A stretch of 64,000 nucleotides of DNA from Bacillota bacterium (lineage in GTDB: Bacteria > Bacillota > Clostridia > Christensenellales > SZUA-584): assembly GCA_023390815.1 (NCBI GenBank), contig JAEWCC010000014.1:1-64000 (forward strand). The letters are read 5' to 3'. The notes beneath the pieces are model-generated. The model had not been told where the DNA came from. It saw nothing but the letters and a program-made list of their open reading frames with translations, and searched no databases. A program made the translations under genes and the position numbers. This document shows positions 50,990-58,723 of this stretch, one piece after another. Numbering within the stretch: the first letter of the stretch is position 1; each line of letters starts with the position of its first letter.

Positions 50990-52978
50990 ATGAAATACGG
51001 AATTGGCATTGACACCGGCGGCACCTATACGGATGCCGTGATTTATGACTTTGAAACGCAGGAAGTCTTGGATTTCGCAAAAGCGCTTACGACCCGCGAC
51101 GACCTCTCGGTCGGTATTTTACGCGCGCTGGACAGCCTGGATTCCGCGCTGCTTAGGCAGGCAGGGATGGTTTCCCTGTCCACGACGCTCGCGACAAACG
51201 CCTGTGTGGAAAACCGGGGAGGCCGCGCGAAACTGCTGTTCATTGGGGTGGACCCCAAAACCGTGGAATGGGTCGGCGCGCAATCCGGCCTTGACGACCC
51301 GGAAAAGATTCGTTACATCCATATCGATACGTTAGCCGAAGACAGCCTGCTTTCCGCCTGGCCGTCCTTTCTGGCGGAAAACCGGGAGTGGCTTGAGGAC
51401 GCGGACGCGCTCGGCATCGTGCAGATGAATGCCCTCCAAACCAGTGCCCTGCTCGAAAAAGAAGCCAGCGATCTGATATCCAAAGAATTTGCGCTCCCCG
51501 TTATCTGTGGCCACGAGCTGTTCTGCGATTTAAACGCGATAAAACGCGGCGCGAGCGCGCTGCTCAACGGGCGGCTGATTCCTGTATTGGCCGAGTTTCT
51601 TGACGCGATCAGGCAAGCGCTCCGCGAGCGGAATATCACCGCGCCGGTCGCAATCGTGCGGAGCGACGGCAGCCTGATGAGCGAGCGGTTCACCGGCGTC
51701 CGCCCTGTCGAGACCATACTGTGCGGCCCCGCGGCCAGCGTCGTGGGCGCAAACGCGTTGTGCGGCGAAAAAGAAGCGGTGATCGTGGATATGGGCGGCA
51801 CCACCACTGACATTGCGCTGATTCGAAACGGCCTGCCCGTCAGGGCGGAGGACGGAATCTCCATCGGCAGTTGGCGTACCTTCGTCAAAGGCGTGTATGT
51901 GGAAACGATCGGCCTCGGCGGCGATAGCGCCGTGCGATTCGACCAGAACGGCAGGTTTCTGCTGGACACCGCACGCGTGATCCCGCTGTCTGCGGCAGCC
52001 GCGCAATGGCCGCAGATCGTCCCGGCGCTGCGGCAGCTGCTGCGTACCAAAGAAAGGCATTCGTGTCCGCTGCACGAGTTCTTTGTGCTGCTCAAGGATA
52101 TCGGGGAGCACCCCTGCTATTCGGAGGAGGAAAAGCGGTTTTGCGGCGCGCTCAAAAACGGGCCGCTGATCTGGTCCGACGCTGCCCGAGCCATCCGCCG
52201 TGACGTGTATTCGATCAACGTGAGCCGGCTAGAGCGCGAGGGCGTCGTGATGCGCTGCGGGCTCACACCGACCGACATCATGCACATCCGGGGCGATTTT
52301 GGCCGTTTTAACGCCGATGCTGCACGGCTCGGCGCGCATTTTGTGGCAAACTCCCTTGGCGTGGATGTTGAAACACTTTGTGATCTGGTGTATGACAATA
52401 TTAAAGCGAGACTGTACGACAATATTGTCCGGATACTGATCGGGGAGAACATGCCGGAGCTGCGCAAATCAGGCGGCGGCGCGGAGCTGGCACCATTGAT
52501 CCGCCGCTCGTGGGAGATGGCCGGGGGCTGGCATGCGGAACATGTGGCATTCCGGTTTTCCACAAAATCGGTATTGATCGGTGTTGGCGCGCCGATTCAT
52601 ATCTTTTTGTCCGATGTGGCGCGCGCACTCGGTACCCGGTGCGAGATTCCAAAGCTCGCGGGTGTCGCCAACGCGGTGGGGGCGATTGCGGGGAACATCA
52701 CGACGTCCGCCGTCGTACTGATCAAGCCGCAGGAAGAGGCGTTTCTCGTTTATGGCGCATCAAACCATCAGCAGTTCGACGATTTAGACAGCGCGACCGC
52801 CGCTGCTTGCGAGGAAGCCGGAAAGGAAGCGAAGGCGGAAGCCGTTCGGCGGGGAGCCGCAGGCGAAATCGTGGTGAACGTCGAGGTGAAGCCGCTCGTT
52901 GCCCAAACGAGCTACGGAGACGACATCTTCATTGAGAGCCGTGTCGTCGCAACCGCAATCGGGAAAATCAGCTTATAA
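50990..52978 (+). CDS. Hydantoinase/oxoprolinase (HyuA) family protein
   Basis: A 662-residue protein with the hydantoinase A fold. N-terminal ATP-type loop GIDTGGTYTDAVIYDFETQE, LSTTLATNACVENRGG, GHELFCDLNAIKRGASALLN (near residue 185), SDGSLMSERFTGVRPVETIL, and the central VDMGGTTTDIALIRNG. The C-terminal third is divergent. HyuA subunits normally pair with HyuB for ATP-dependent ring opening of 5-oxoproline or hydantoins, or act in acetone carboxylases; no HyuB gene is here, so it is either stand-alone or has another role. ATG 50990 follows GAAGGAATCG. About 130 bp separate it from the UbiD gene, without a clear terminator, so co-transcription is possible. Confidence 0.85.
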   Translation: MKYGIGIDTGGTYTDAVIYDFETQEVLDFAKALTTRDDLSVGILRALDSLDSALLRQAGMVSLSTTLATNACVENRGGRAKLLFIGVDPKTVEWVGAQSGLDDPEKIRYIHIDTLAEDSLLSAWPSFLAENREWLEDADALGIVQMNALQTSALLEKEASDLISKEFALPVICGHELFCDLNAIKRGASALLNGRLIPVLAEFLDAIRQALRERNITAPVAIVRSDGSLMSERFTGVRPVETILCGPAASVVGANALCGEKEAVIVDMGGTTTDIALIRNGLPVRAEDGISIGSWRTFVKGVYVETIGLGGDSAVRFDQNGRFLLDTARVIPLSAAAAQWPQIVPALRQLLRTKERHSCPLHEFFVLLKDIGEHPCYSEEEKRFCGALKNGPLIWSDAARAIRRDVYSINVSRLEREGVVMRCGLTPTDIMHIRGDFGRFNADAARLGAHFVANSLGVDVETLCDLVYDNIKARLYDNIVRILIGENMPELRKSGGGAELAPLIRRSWEMAGGWHAEHVAFRFSTKSVLIGVGAPIHIFLSDVARALGTRCEIPKLAGVANAVGAIAGNITTSAVVLIKPQEEAFLVYGASNHQQFDDLDSATAAACEEAGKEAKAEAVRRGAAGEIVVNVEVKPLVAQTSYGDDIFIESRVVATAIGKISL

Positions 52979-53106
52979 ACGAAGGGTATTAAGCCCGCTA
53001 TTGCAAAGCATTTTGAATAATACAGCCGCCGGGTTTACACGCGAAGCATCTAAACGTATAATTGAAACCGGTGACTGTTTATTTTTGAGGTAAAAAGGAC
53101 GAAAAC

Positions 53107-54546
53107 ATGGCGTATAAGGACCTTCAGGATTTCATCGACACGCTGGAGCAGAAAAAGCTCCTGAAAAGAATAAAGACGCAGGTGGACAGCCATCTCGAAA
53201 TCACGGAAATCGCCGACAGGGTCGTGAAGCGCGGCGGCCCCGCGCTGCTGTTCGAGAACGTCAAAGGCTCAAAATACCCGCTGCTGATCAATGCGTTCGG
53301 CAGCTACGAGCGGCTGAACCTCGGGCTGGAGATCGGGCACATCGACGAGTTGGCAGACGTGATTACCGACTTTATGGACATGTCCAGCTATATGGGGCTG
53401 ATGAACAAGATCAAGGCGCTGCCCAAGCTGACGCGGCTGGTAACGGTGTTTCCGCGCAAGGTGGCGCATGCGCCGTGTCAGGAGGTCGTGGAAGAGCCGG
53501 ACCTCGATACGCTGCCGATCCTGCATTGCTGGCCGGAGGACGGAGGGCGGTTTCTGACGCTGCCGCTCGTCATCACCAAAGACCCGGAGAACGATATGCA
53601 GAACATGGGCATGTACCGGCTGCAGGTGTACGACAAGAACACCACCGGCATGCACTGGCATCTGCACAAGGACGGGCGCGCAATCTACGAGAAATACCGG
53701 AAGCTGGGCCGCCGGATGCCGGTGTCCGTGGCGCTCGGATGCGACCCCGCCACCATCTACTCGGCTACGGCACCGCTGCCCAAGGAAATCAATGAGGCGA
53801 TGTTCGCCGGATTTATCCGCAAGTCCGCGCTGGAGATCGTCAAGTGCAAGACCAACGACATCTATGTGCCCGCCAACGCCGAGTTCGTGCTGGAGGGCTA
53901 TGTGGACCTCGATGAGCTGCGCGAGGAAGGCCCCTTCGGCGACCACACGGGCTACTATTCGCTGAAGGATAAGTACCCCGTTTTTCATATCACCTGCCTG
54001 ACGCGCAAAAAGAACCCCGTGTATAACGCCACCATCGTGGGCAAGCCGCCGATGGAGGACTGCTACCTTGGCAAGGCGACGGAACGCATATTCCTGCCGC
54101 TGCTCAAGATTCAGTGTCCCGAGATCGTGGACATGAACTTTCCGCTGGAGGGCGTGTTCCACAACTGCGTGATCGTATCCATCAAAAAGCGTTTCCCCGG
54201 CCATGCCAAAAAAGTGATGAACAGCCTGTGGGGCATCGGCCAGATGATGTACACCAAGATGATCATCGTGGTGGACGAGAATATCAACCCGCACGACCTG
54301 TCGACAGTGGCGTGGAAGGTGTTCAACAACATCGACGCCGCGCGCGACGTGGTGATTTCCGAGGGGCCGCTCGACGCGCTCGATCACGCGTCGCCGCTTG
54401 CGCACTACGGGCACCGTATGGGCATCGACGCCACAAAGAAGTGGGCGTCCGAAGGGCATACGCGCGAGTGGCCGGACGACATCGAGATGGACGCGGACAC
54501 CAAAGCGAAAGTCGATATGCGCTGGGCCGAATATGATATTGACTAA
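53107..54546 (+). CDS. UbiD-family decarboxylase (MqnL/menaquinone-type)
   Basis: A 479-residue UbiD-family enzyme, a prenyl-FMN-dependent decarboxylase acting on aromatic acids. Family motifs: GGPALLFENVKG, LPILHCWPEDGGRFLTLPLV, TGMHWHLHKDGRAIYEKYR, PVSVALGCDPATIYSATAPL, the active-site LREEGPFGDHTGYYS, and a C-terminal RMGIDATKKWASEGHTREWP. The last segment is typical of the group annotated as menaquinone biosynthesis decarboxylase in futalosine-pathway organisms. It starts an operon with UbiA, UbiX and an ABC importer: its stop overlaps the UbiA start by 14 bp. The cofactor would come from the UbiX protein two genes on. Confidence 0.9.
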   Translation: MAYKDLQDFIDTLEQKKLLKRIKTQVDSHLEITEIADRVVKRGGPALLFENVKGSKYPLLINAFGSYERLNLGLEIGHIDELADVITDFMDMSSYMGLMNKIKALPKLTRLVTVFPRKVAHAPCQEVVEEPDLDTLPILHCWPEDGGRFLTLPLVITKDPENDMQNMGMYRLQVYDKNTTGMHWHLHKDGRAIYEKYRKLGRRMPVSVALGCDPATIYSATAPLPKEINEAMFAGFIRKSALEIVKCKTNDIYVPANAEFVLEGYVDLDELREEGPFGDHTGYYSLKDKYPVFHITCLTRKKNPVYNATIVGKPPMEDCYLGKATERIFLPLLKIQCPEIVDMNFPLEGVFHNCVIVSIKKRFPGHAKKVMNSLWGIGQMMYTKMIIVVDENINPHDLSTVAWKVFNNIDAARDVVISEGPLDALDHASPLAHYGHRMGIDATKKWASEGHTREWPDDIEMDADTKAKVDMRWAEYDID

Positions 54547-55390
54547 GCTGCGGGCGTACGCGGGGCTGGTGATGTTCTCGCATACGTTGTTCTCCATACC
54601 GTTCGGCATCATCGCCATGTTGATGGCGGCAGACGGCTTTCCGTCCGTTTGGCTGACGGTATGGATACTCGTCGCACTGATCAGCGCCCGGACGGCGGCA
54701 AACGCGCAGAACCGCATCGTGGACAAGGATATCGACGCGAAAAACCCGCGCACCGCCGGGCGGCACATGCCAACGGGCAAGGTGAAGACGGGCGAGGCGG
54801 TAATTCTGGTCGCCGTGTGCCTCATTATCCTCATTGTGGCGGCGTTCATGATGGGCCCGATATGCGTGGGGCTGCTGCCGTTCCCGCTGATTTTGTTCTT
54901 CATCTACTCGTTCACCAAACGGTTTACATGGGGATGCCATTTAATCCTCGGTGCGGCGTGCGCGTGCGCTCCGCTAGGCGCGTGGGTCGCGGTGACAGGC
55001 GGCTTCAGTTGGGCGGTGATTACGCTGGCCGCCGCGGTGATGCTGTGGGTGGCGGGCTTCGACATCATCTACGGCGCGCAGGACGTGGGGTTCGACCTCG
55101 AGAACGACCTGCATTCGATACCGGCGCGGTTTGGCGTACGGAGTGCGCTCGTGATATCGTCCGTATTTCATCTGGCGGCGGCGGCGCTGCTGGTATACAC
55201 CGGTGTGCTGGCGGGGCTGGGGCTGATCTACTACATCGGCGTGGGGCTGATTGCCGCGCTGCTGGTGTACGAGCACGCAATCGTCTCGCCGACTAATTTA
55301 AAGAACGTGACTATCGCGTCGTACAGCGTCAATCAGATCGTCAGTACGATCTTTCTGCTGTTTTCCGGCGCGGACATACTGATCAAGTAG
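54533..55390 (+). CDS. UbiA-family prenyltransferase (MqnP-like)
   Basis: A 285-residue membrane prenyltransferase with eight to nine transmembrane segments. The first Asp-rich motif is AQNRIVDKDIDAKNPRTAGR (N-x3-D-x3-D, binding Mg-prenyl diphosphate) and the second is YGAQDVGFDLENDLHSIPAR. An early MFSHTLFSIPFGIIAMLMA matches the group that prenylates 1,4-dihydroxy-6-naphthoate in the futalosine menaquinone route; 4-hydroxybenzoate is the alternative acceptor. ATG 54533 lies inside the end of the UbiD gene, so translation is coupled. A longer frame begins inside UbiD and should not be used. Confidence 0.9.
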   Translation: MILTKLRAYAGLVMFSHTLFSIPFGIIAMLMAADGFPSVWLTVWILVALISARTAANAQNRIVDKDIDAKNPRTAGRHMPTGKVKTGEAVILVAVCLIILIVAAFMMGPICVGLLPFPLILFFIYSFTKRFTWGCHLILGAACACAPLGAWVAVTGGFSWAVITLAAAVMLWVAGFDIIYGAQDVGFDLENDLHSIPARFGVRSALVISSVFHLAAAALLVYTGVLAGLGLIYYIGVGLIAALLVYEHAIVSPTNLKNVTIASYSVNQIVSTIFLLFSGADILIK

Positions 55391-55402
55391 GAGGCATAAG
55401 CT

Positions 55403-55978
55403 GTGTCAAGATATATCCTCGGCATCACAGGCGCGAGCGGCAGCGCGTATGCCGTGAGGCTGCTGCAGGAGCTGCTGCGCGGCGGGCACGAGGTGCATCT
55501 GGTGATGTCGCAGACGGGACAGAAAGTGATGGAGTATGAAACCGGCATCACGATCGGCCCGGAATTCGCGCATGCATACCCTCAAGGCAGCCTTGTGATT
55601 CATCCTCATGACGACCTCTTCGCGTCGATATCCAGCGGTTCGTACAAAACAGACGGCATGGTGATCGTGCCGTGTTCGATGACCACGCTCGGGGAAATCG
55701 CGGCGGGCTGCTCGCGCAATCTGCTGGGGCGCGCGGCGGATGTGTGCATCAAGGAGCGGCGCAAGCTGATTTTGGTTCCGCGTGAGCTGCCATTCAGCAC
55801 CATACACCTTAGAAACATGCTGACCCTGAGCGAGACGGGCGCCCTCATACTGCCCGCAAATCCGGGGTTCTACCACAAGCCGCAAACTGTATCGGACATC
55901 GTTGATTTTATCGTCAGCCGGATCCTCGATTCGCTGGGGATTGAGAATAATTTGTATCCCAAATGGAGGCAGGAATGA
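55403..55978 (+). CDS. UbiX-family flavin prenyltransferase
   Basis: A 191-residue flavin prenyltransferase, joining dimethylallyl phosphate to reduced FMN to make the prenyl-FMN used by UbiD. The FMN loop is YILGITGASGSAYAVRLLQE; later motifs are VIVPCSMTTLGEIAAGCSRN and LVPRELPFSTIHLRNMLTLS, which hold the residues that bind the prenyl phosphate. Start is GTG 55403, preceded by AGGAGGCATAAGCT. Length is normal for the family. It overlaps the next gene by ATGA, tying it to the ABC transporter. Confidence 0.93.
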   Translation: MSRYILGITGASGSAYAVRLLQELLRGGHEVHLVMSQTGQKVMEYETGITIGPEFAHAYPQGSLVIHPHDDLFASISSGSYKTDGMVIVPCSMTTLGEIAAGCSRNLLGRAADVCIKERRKLILVPRELPFSTIHLRNMLTLSETGALILPANPGFYHKPQTVSDIVDFIVSRILDSLGIENNLYPKWRQE

Positions 55979-56904
55979 AAAAGAGACTGACCGGCGTCGC
56001 GCTGGCGCTGTTGACCGTAATGTCGATAGGGGCCGGATGCGCCCCAACCGAGAAACCTTCGCAGACGCTGACCATCGGTGTGCTGCCCGACGTGGACTCG
56101 ATCCCCATCATCATCGCGCAGGAGAAGGGGCTTTTTGAGAAGGAAGGCGTTGAAGTCAAGATTGAGCACTTCAAGAGCGCAGCGGACCGGGAGAGCGCGC
56201 TGCAGGCGGGCAGCATCGACGGCGCGGTGTCGGATATGCTCTCGGCGGCGTTCCTGACGGAAGGCGGCTTCAAGGTAGCGATGACCTCGATGACAAACGG
56301 CAGCTATAAGCTGTTGGCCGGTCCGGCCATGAACGGGGCCACGGACCTAACGGGCAAATCTATCGCGATATCCACCAACACCATTATCGAATACGCCACG
56401 GACAACATGCTGGCAAAGATGGGACTGGCACCGGAGGACGTGGAGAAGACGGCGATCCCACAGATTCCCGTGCGGCTGGAGATGCTGCAAAGCGGACAGA
56501 TTGACGCGGCCACGCTGCCCGAGCCGCTGGCGTCCGTAGCCGTTAAGGCGGGCGCGATGGTGCTTGACAGCACGGACAACCTAGGTATCAACCCGGGCGT
56601 ACTGCTGTTCAAGACGGACGTGATAGCGTCCAAGAACGCCGAGATCGCAGCCTTTTACCACGCGTACAACCGCGCGGTGGAGTACCTCAAGACCACGGCG
56701 GTTTCAGATTACGCGGATATCCTGGTGGATGTGGCCGGGTTCCCGGCTGATGTGAAGGACAGCCTGACGCTGCCCGCATACACCCCTGCGGCGCTGCCGT
56801 CCGAAGCCGACTTCGACGGCGTGATCGCGTGGCTGACGGATAAGGAACTGATCAAACAGGCATACAAGTACGAAGATCTTGTAAACAAGAGCTTTGTGAA
56901 ATAG
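55975..56904 (+). CDS. ABC transporter substrate-binding lipoprotein (NMT1/SsuA-like)
   Basis: A 309-residue lipoprotein. Signal MKKRLTGVALALLTVMSIGA, lipobox GAGC. The binding domain follows the NMT1/SsuA/TauA layout: LTIGVLPDVDSIPIIIAQEK, LFEKEGVEVKIEHFKSAADR, AGSIDGAVSDMLSAAFLTEG, LTGKSIAISTNTIIEYATDN and MLQSGQIDAATLPEPLASVA. Relatives bind sulfonates, thiamine precursors, nitrate or aromatic compounds. MqnA and MqnD enzymes of the futalosine route share the fold, but the lipobox and the partner ATPase and permease point to transport. Its start overlaps the UbiX stop, so an aromatic acid for UbiD/UbiA is a reasonable ligand to test. Confidence 0.87.
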   Translation: MKKRLTGVALALLTVMSIGAGCAPTEKPSQTLTIGVLPDVDSIPIIIAQEKGLFEKEGVEVKIEHFKSAADRESALQAGSIDGAVSDMLSAAFLTEGGFKVAMTSMTNGSYKLLAGPAMNGATDLTGKSIAISTNTIIEYATDNMLAKMGLAPEDVEKTAIPQIPVRLEMLQSGQIDAATLPEPLASVAVKAGAMVLDSTDNLGINPGVLLFKTDVIASKNAEIAAFYHAYNRAVEYLKTTAVSDYADILVDVAGFPADVKDSLTLPAYTPAALPSEADFDGVIAWLTDKELIKQAYKYEDLVNKSFVK

Positions 56905-56908
56905 CGAT

Positions 56909-57661
56909 ATGATCGATATCGAAGGGCTTTCGGTAACCTATAAGACAGCGGGCGGCGAATACCCGGCGGTGAGCGGACTCAATCTGCATCTCGGCAAGGG
57001 TGATATTTGCGCGCTGATCGGGCCGTCGGGCTGCGGCAAATCGACGGTGCTCTATGTGCTGTCCGGCATCATCACGCAGCACGAGGGTCGGGCGCTGATC
57101 GACGGGCAGCCTGTGAACCCCAAAGCGCAGCGGATCGGGCTGATTCCGCAGAATTACGGCTTGCTGGACTGGGCGGATGTCGCCCGCAACGCGACACTGG
57201 GGCTGCGGGTGAAGGGGGCGGACCTATCGGCATCCGCGCCGTATACTGCGCAGATCATGGACAGGCTGGGGCTAAAAGGGCTGGAGACAAAGTTTCCGCG
57301 GCAGCTCTCGGGCGGGCAGCGGCAGCGCGTTGCCATCGCCCGCTCGTTCATTATGCAGCCGGATGTGCTGCTGATGGACGAGCCGTTCTCTGCGCTGGAC
57401 GCGATCACGCGCGAGGACATACAGGACCTGTTTTTGAGCGTCTGGCAGGAACATTCCACTTCCACGCTGTTCGTGACGCACAGCATCGAAGAGGCGGTTT
57501 ACCTCGGACGTAAGATTGCGGTGATGTCGCCTGCGCCGGGCCGCATATTGCGGGAGATCGACAACCCGCTGTTCGGCAAGAGCGGCCTGAGGCAGTCGAA
57601 GGAGTTCTATTCGTTCGTGATGGAGCTGCGCGCGATGGTCAAAGAGGACTGGGCGTCATGA
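56909..57661 (+). CDS. ABC transporter ATP-binding protein (SsuB/TauB-like)
   Basis: A 250-residue ATPase. Walker A GPSGCGKSTVLYVLSG, Q-loop LIPQNYGLLDWADVARN, signature LSGGQRQRVAIARSFI, Walker B VLLMDEPFSALDAIT, and VTHSIEEAVYLGRKIAVM are all intact; the last is typical of the nitrate/sulfonate/taurine group. It pairs with the permease that begins four bases before its stop. ATG 56909 lies four bases after the binding-protein stop. Confidence 0.9.
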   Translation: MIDIEGLSVTYKTAGGEYPAVSGLNLHLGKGDICALIGPSGCGKSTVLYVLSGIITQHEGRALIDGQPVNPKAQRIGLIPQNYGLLDWADVARNATLGLRVKGADLSASAPYTAQIMDRLGLKGLETKFPRQLSGGQRQRVAIARSFIMQPDVLLMDEPFSALDAITREDIQDLFLSVWQEHSTSTLFVTHSIEEAVYLGRKIAVMSPAPGRILREIDNPLFGKSGLRQSKEFYSFVMELRAMVKEDWAS

Positions 57662-58395
57662 AGCGCGTGGGCGTATGGGGCATGGCGAAGGTCGTCGTCG
57701 GCCTGCTCATCGTGTGGCAGCTGCTCGCGATGGCTTTGCGCATCGCGTTCATCCCGACACCGGTAGATGTAATTATCAACATATATCATATCTTTTCCGC
57801 TAAGATCGCGCTGCATCTGCTGATGAGCCTGATGCGCATTGTCGCAGGGCTTGCCGCGTCGATCGTGATCGGCGTGCCGCTCGGCCTTTGCATGGGCTGG
57901 TTTCCCTCATGGAACAAGCATCTGTCGCCGCTTGTTTATTTGACTTATCCCATCCCGAAGATCGCGCTGCTGCCGCTCGTGATGCTGATTTTCGGCCTCG
58001 GGGAGTTGTCCAAGATCCTGATGATCCTGATGATCGTGGTTTTCCAGATCATCGTATCCATGCGGGACGCCGTGGCGGGCATCACGAAGGAGACGTTTTA
58101 TTCCATGACCTCGCTGGGCGCGCGGCGGCGGGATGTGTTCCGGATGGCGGTGTTTCCCGCGTCGCTGCCCGCGCTGCTGTCTTCGGTGCGCGTGAGCCTC
58201 GGCACGGCGCTGTCGGTGCTGTTTTTTACCGAAACGTTCGGTACGCAGTATGGCCTTGGGTACTTCATCATGGACTCGTGGATGCGCGTCAACTATACGG
58301 ATATGTTTTCCGGCATCCTGATACTCAGCGTGCTGGGTCTGCTGCTGTTTGGACTGGTGGACCTTCTGGAGCGCATCCTGTGCCGCTGGAGATGA
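57658..58395 (+). CDS. ABC transporter permease (SsuC/TauC-like)
   Basis: A 245-residue inner-membrane permease with six transmembrane segments. Landmarks are FIPTPVDVIINIYHIF near the start, LMRIVAGLAASIVIGVPLGL, YPIPKIALLPLVMLIFGLGE, and a coupling segment TKETFYSMTSLGARRRDVFRM. These are the SsuC/TauC family stretches. It is the last gene of the UbiD-UbiA-UbiX-ABC operon and is followed by the bidirectional terminator at 58420-58460. It is encoded by ATGA overlap with the ATPase. Confidence 0.9.
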   Translation: MKRVGVWGMAKVVVGLLIVWQLLAMALRIAFIPTPVDVIINIYHIFSAKIALHLLMSLMRIVAGLAASIVIGVPLGLCMGWFPSWNKHLSPLVYLTYPIPKIALLPLVMLIFGLGELSKILMILMIVVFQIIVSMRDAVAGITKETFYSMTSLGARRRDVFRMAVFPASLPALLSSVRVSLGTALSVLFFTETFGTQYGLGYFIMDSWMRVNYTDMFSGILILSVLGLLLFGLVDLLERILCRWR

Positions 58396-58419
58396 CTGCT
58401 CATATAAATCAATGAAAGC

Positions 58420-58460
58420 AAAAGCGCCTTCTGCGTCCGCTGGACTTGGAAGGCGCTTTT
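58420..58460. terminator. Bidirectional terminator between convergent operons
   Basis: AAAAGCGCCTTC (58420-58431) pairs with GAAGGCGCTTTT (58449-58460), giving T-runs in both directions. It ends the UbiD-ABC operon on the plus strand and the hydrogenase operon on the minus strand. Confidence 0.9.
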
Positions 58461-58474
58461 TGTTTGATCCGTAG

Positions 58475-58723
58475 TTATTTTAGAAGCGGGATAACGGTCG
58501 TATTAAAGAACTCCCGCGCAGTCTCCGGCGCAATGTGGTACGCCTCACCATTCAGCGAGACACCTACGCCCGCGTGCGCGCACCGCTTCATGCAGAAGGT
58601 GCTTTTGAAGTCGATCCGGTCGTGAAGCTGATGCGCCTCGATGAGCTGCAGGAACGTCTGAATCACGTTGTACGAGCCCTTGAGGTGGCAGGAACTGCCG
58701 ATGCAGACACGAAGCTCAATCAT
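58475..58723 (-). CDS. Small [2Fe-2S] thioredoxin-like ferredoxin
   Basis: An 82-residue protein of the thioredoxin-like ferredoxin family. The cluster ligands would be the two cysteines in RVCIGSSCHLKGS and two in FCMKRCAHAGVGV (C-x4-C ... C-x3-C). The rest follows the fold (YNVIQTFLQLIEAHQL, FFNTTVIPLLK). It overlaps the hydrogenase gene by four bases, so it is made with it and probably shuttles electrons to or from the HydA-HydB complex. Similar small proteins end hydrogenase operons in other Clostridia. Confidence 0.85.
   Translation of the reverse strand: MIELRVCIGSSCHLKGSYNVIQTFLQLIEAHQLHDRIDFKSTFCMKRCAHAGVGVSLNGEAYHIAPETAREFFNTTVIPLLK

Noticed and set aside
53269..54903. Long minus-strand open frame (544 codons) opposite UbiD/UbiA
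   Set aside because: Antisense shadow of the same kind, with no motif and no ribosome binding site.
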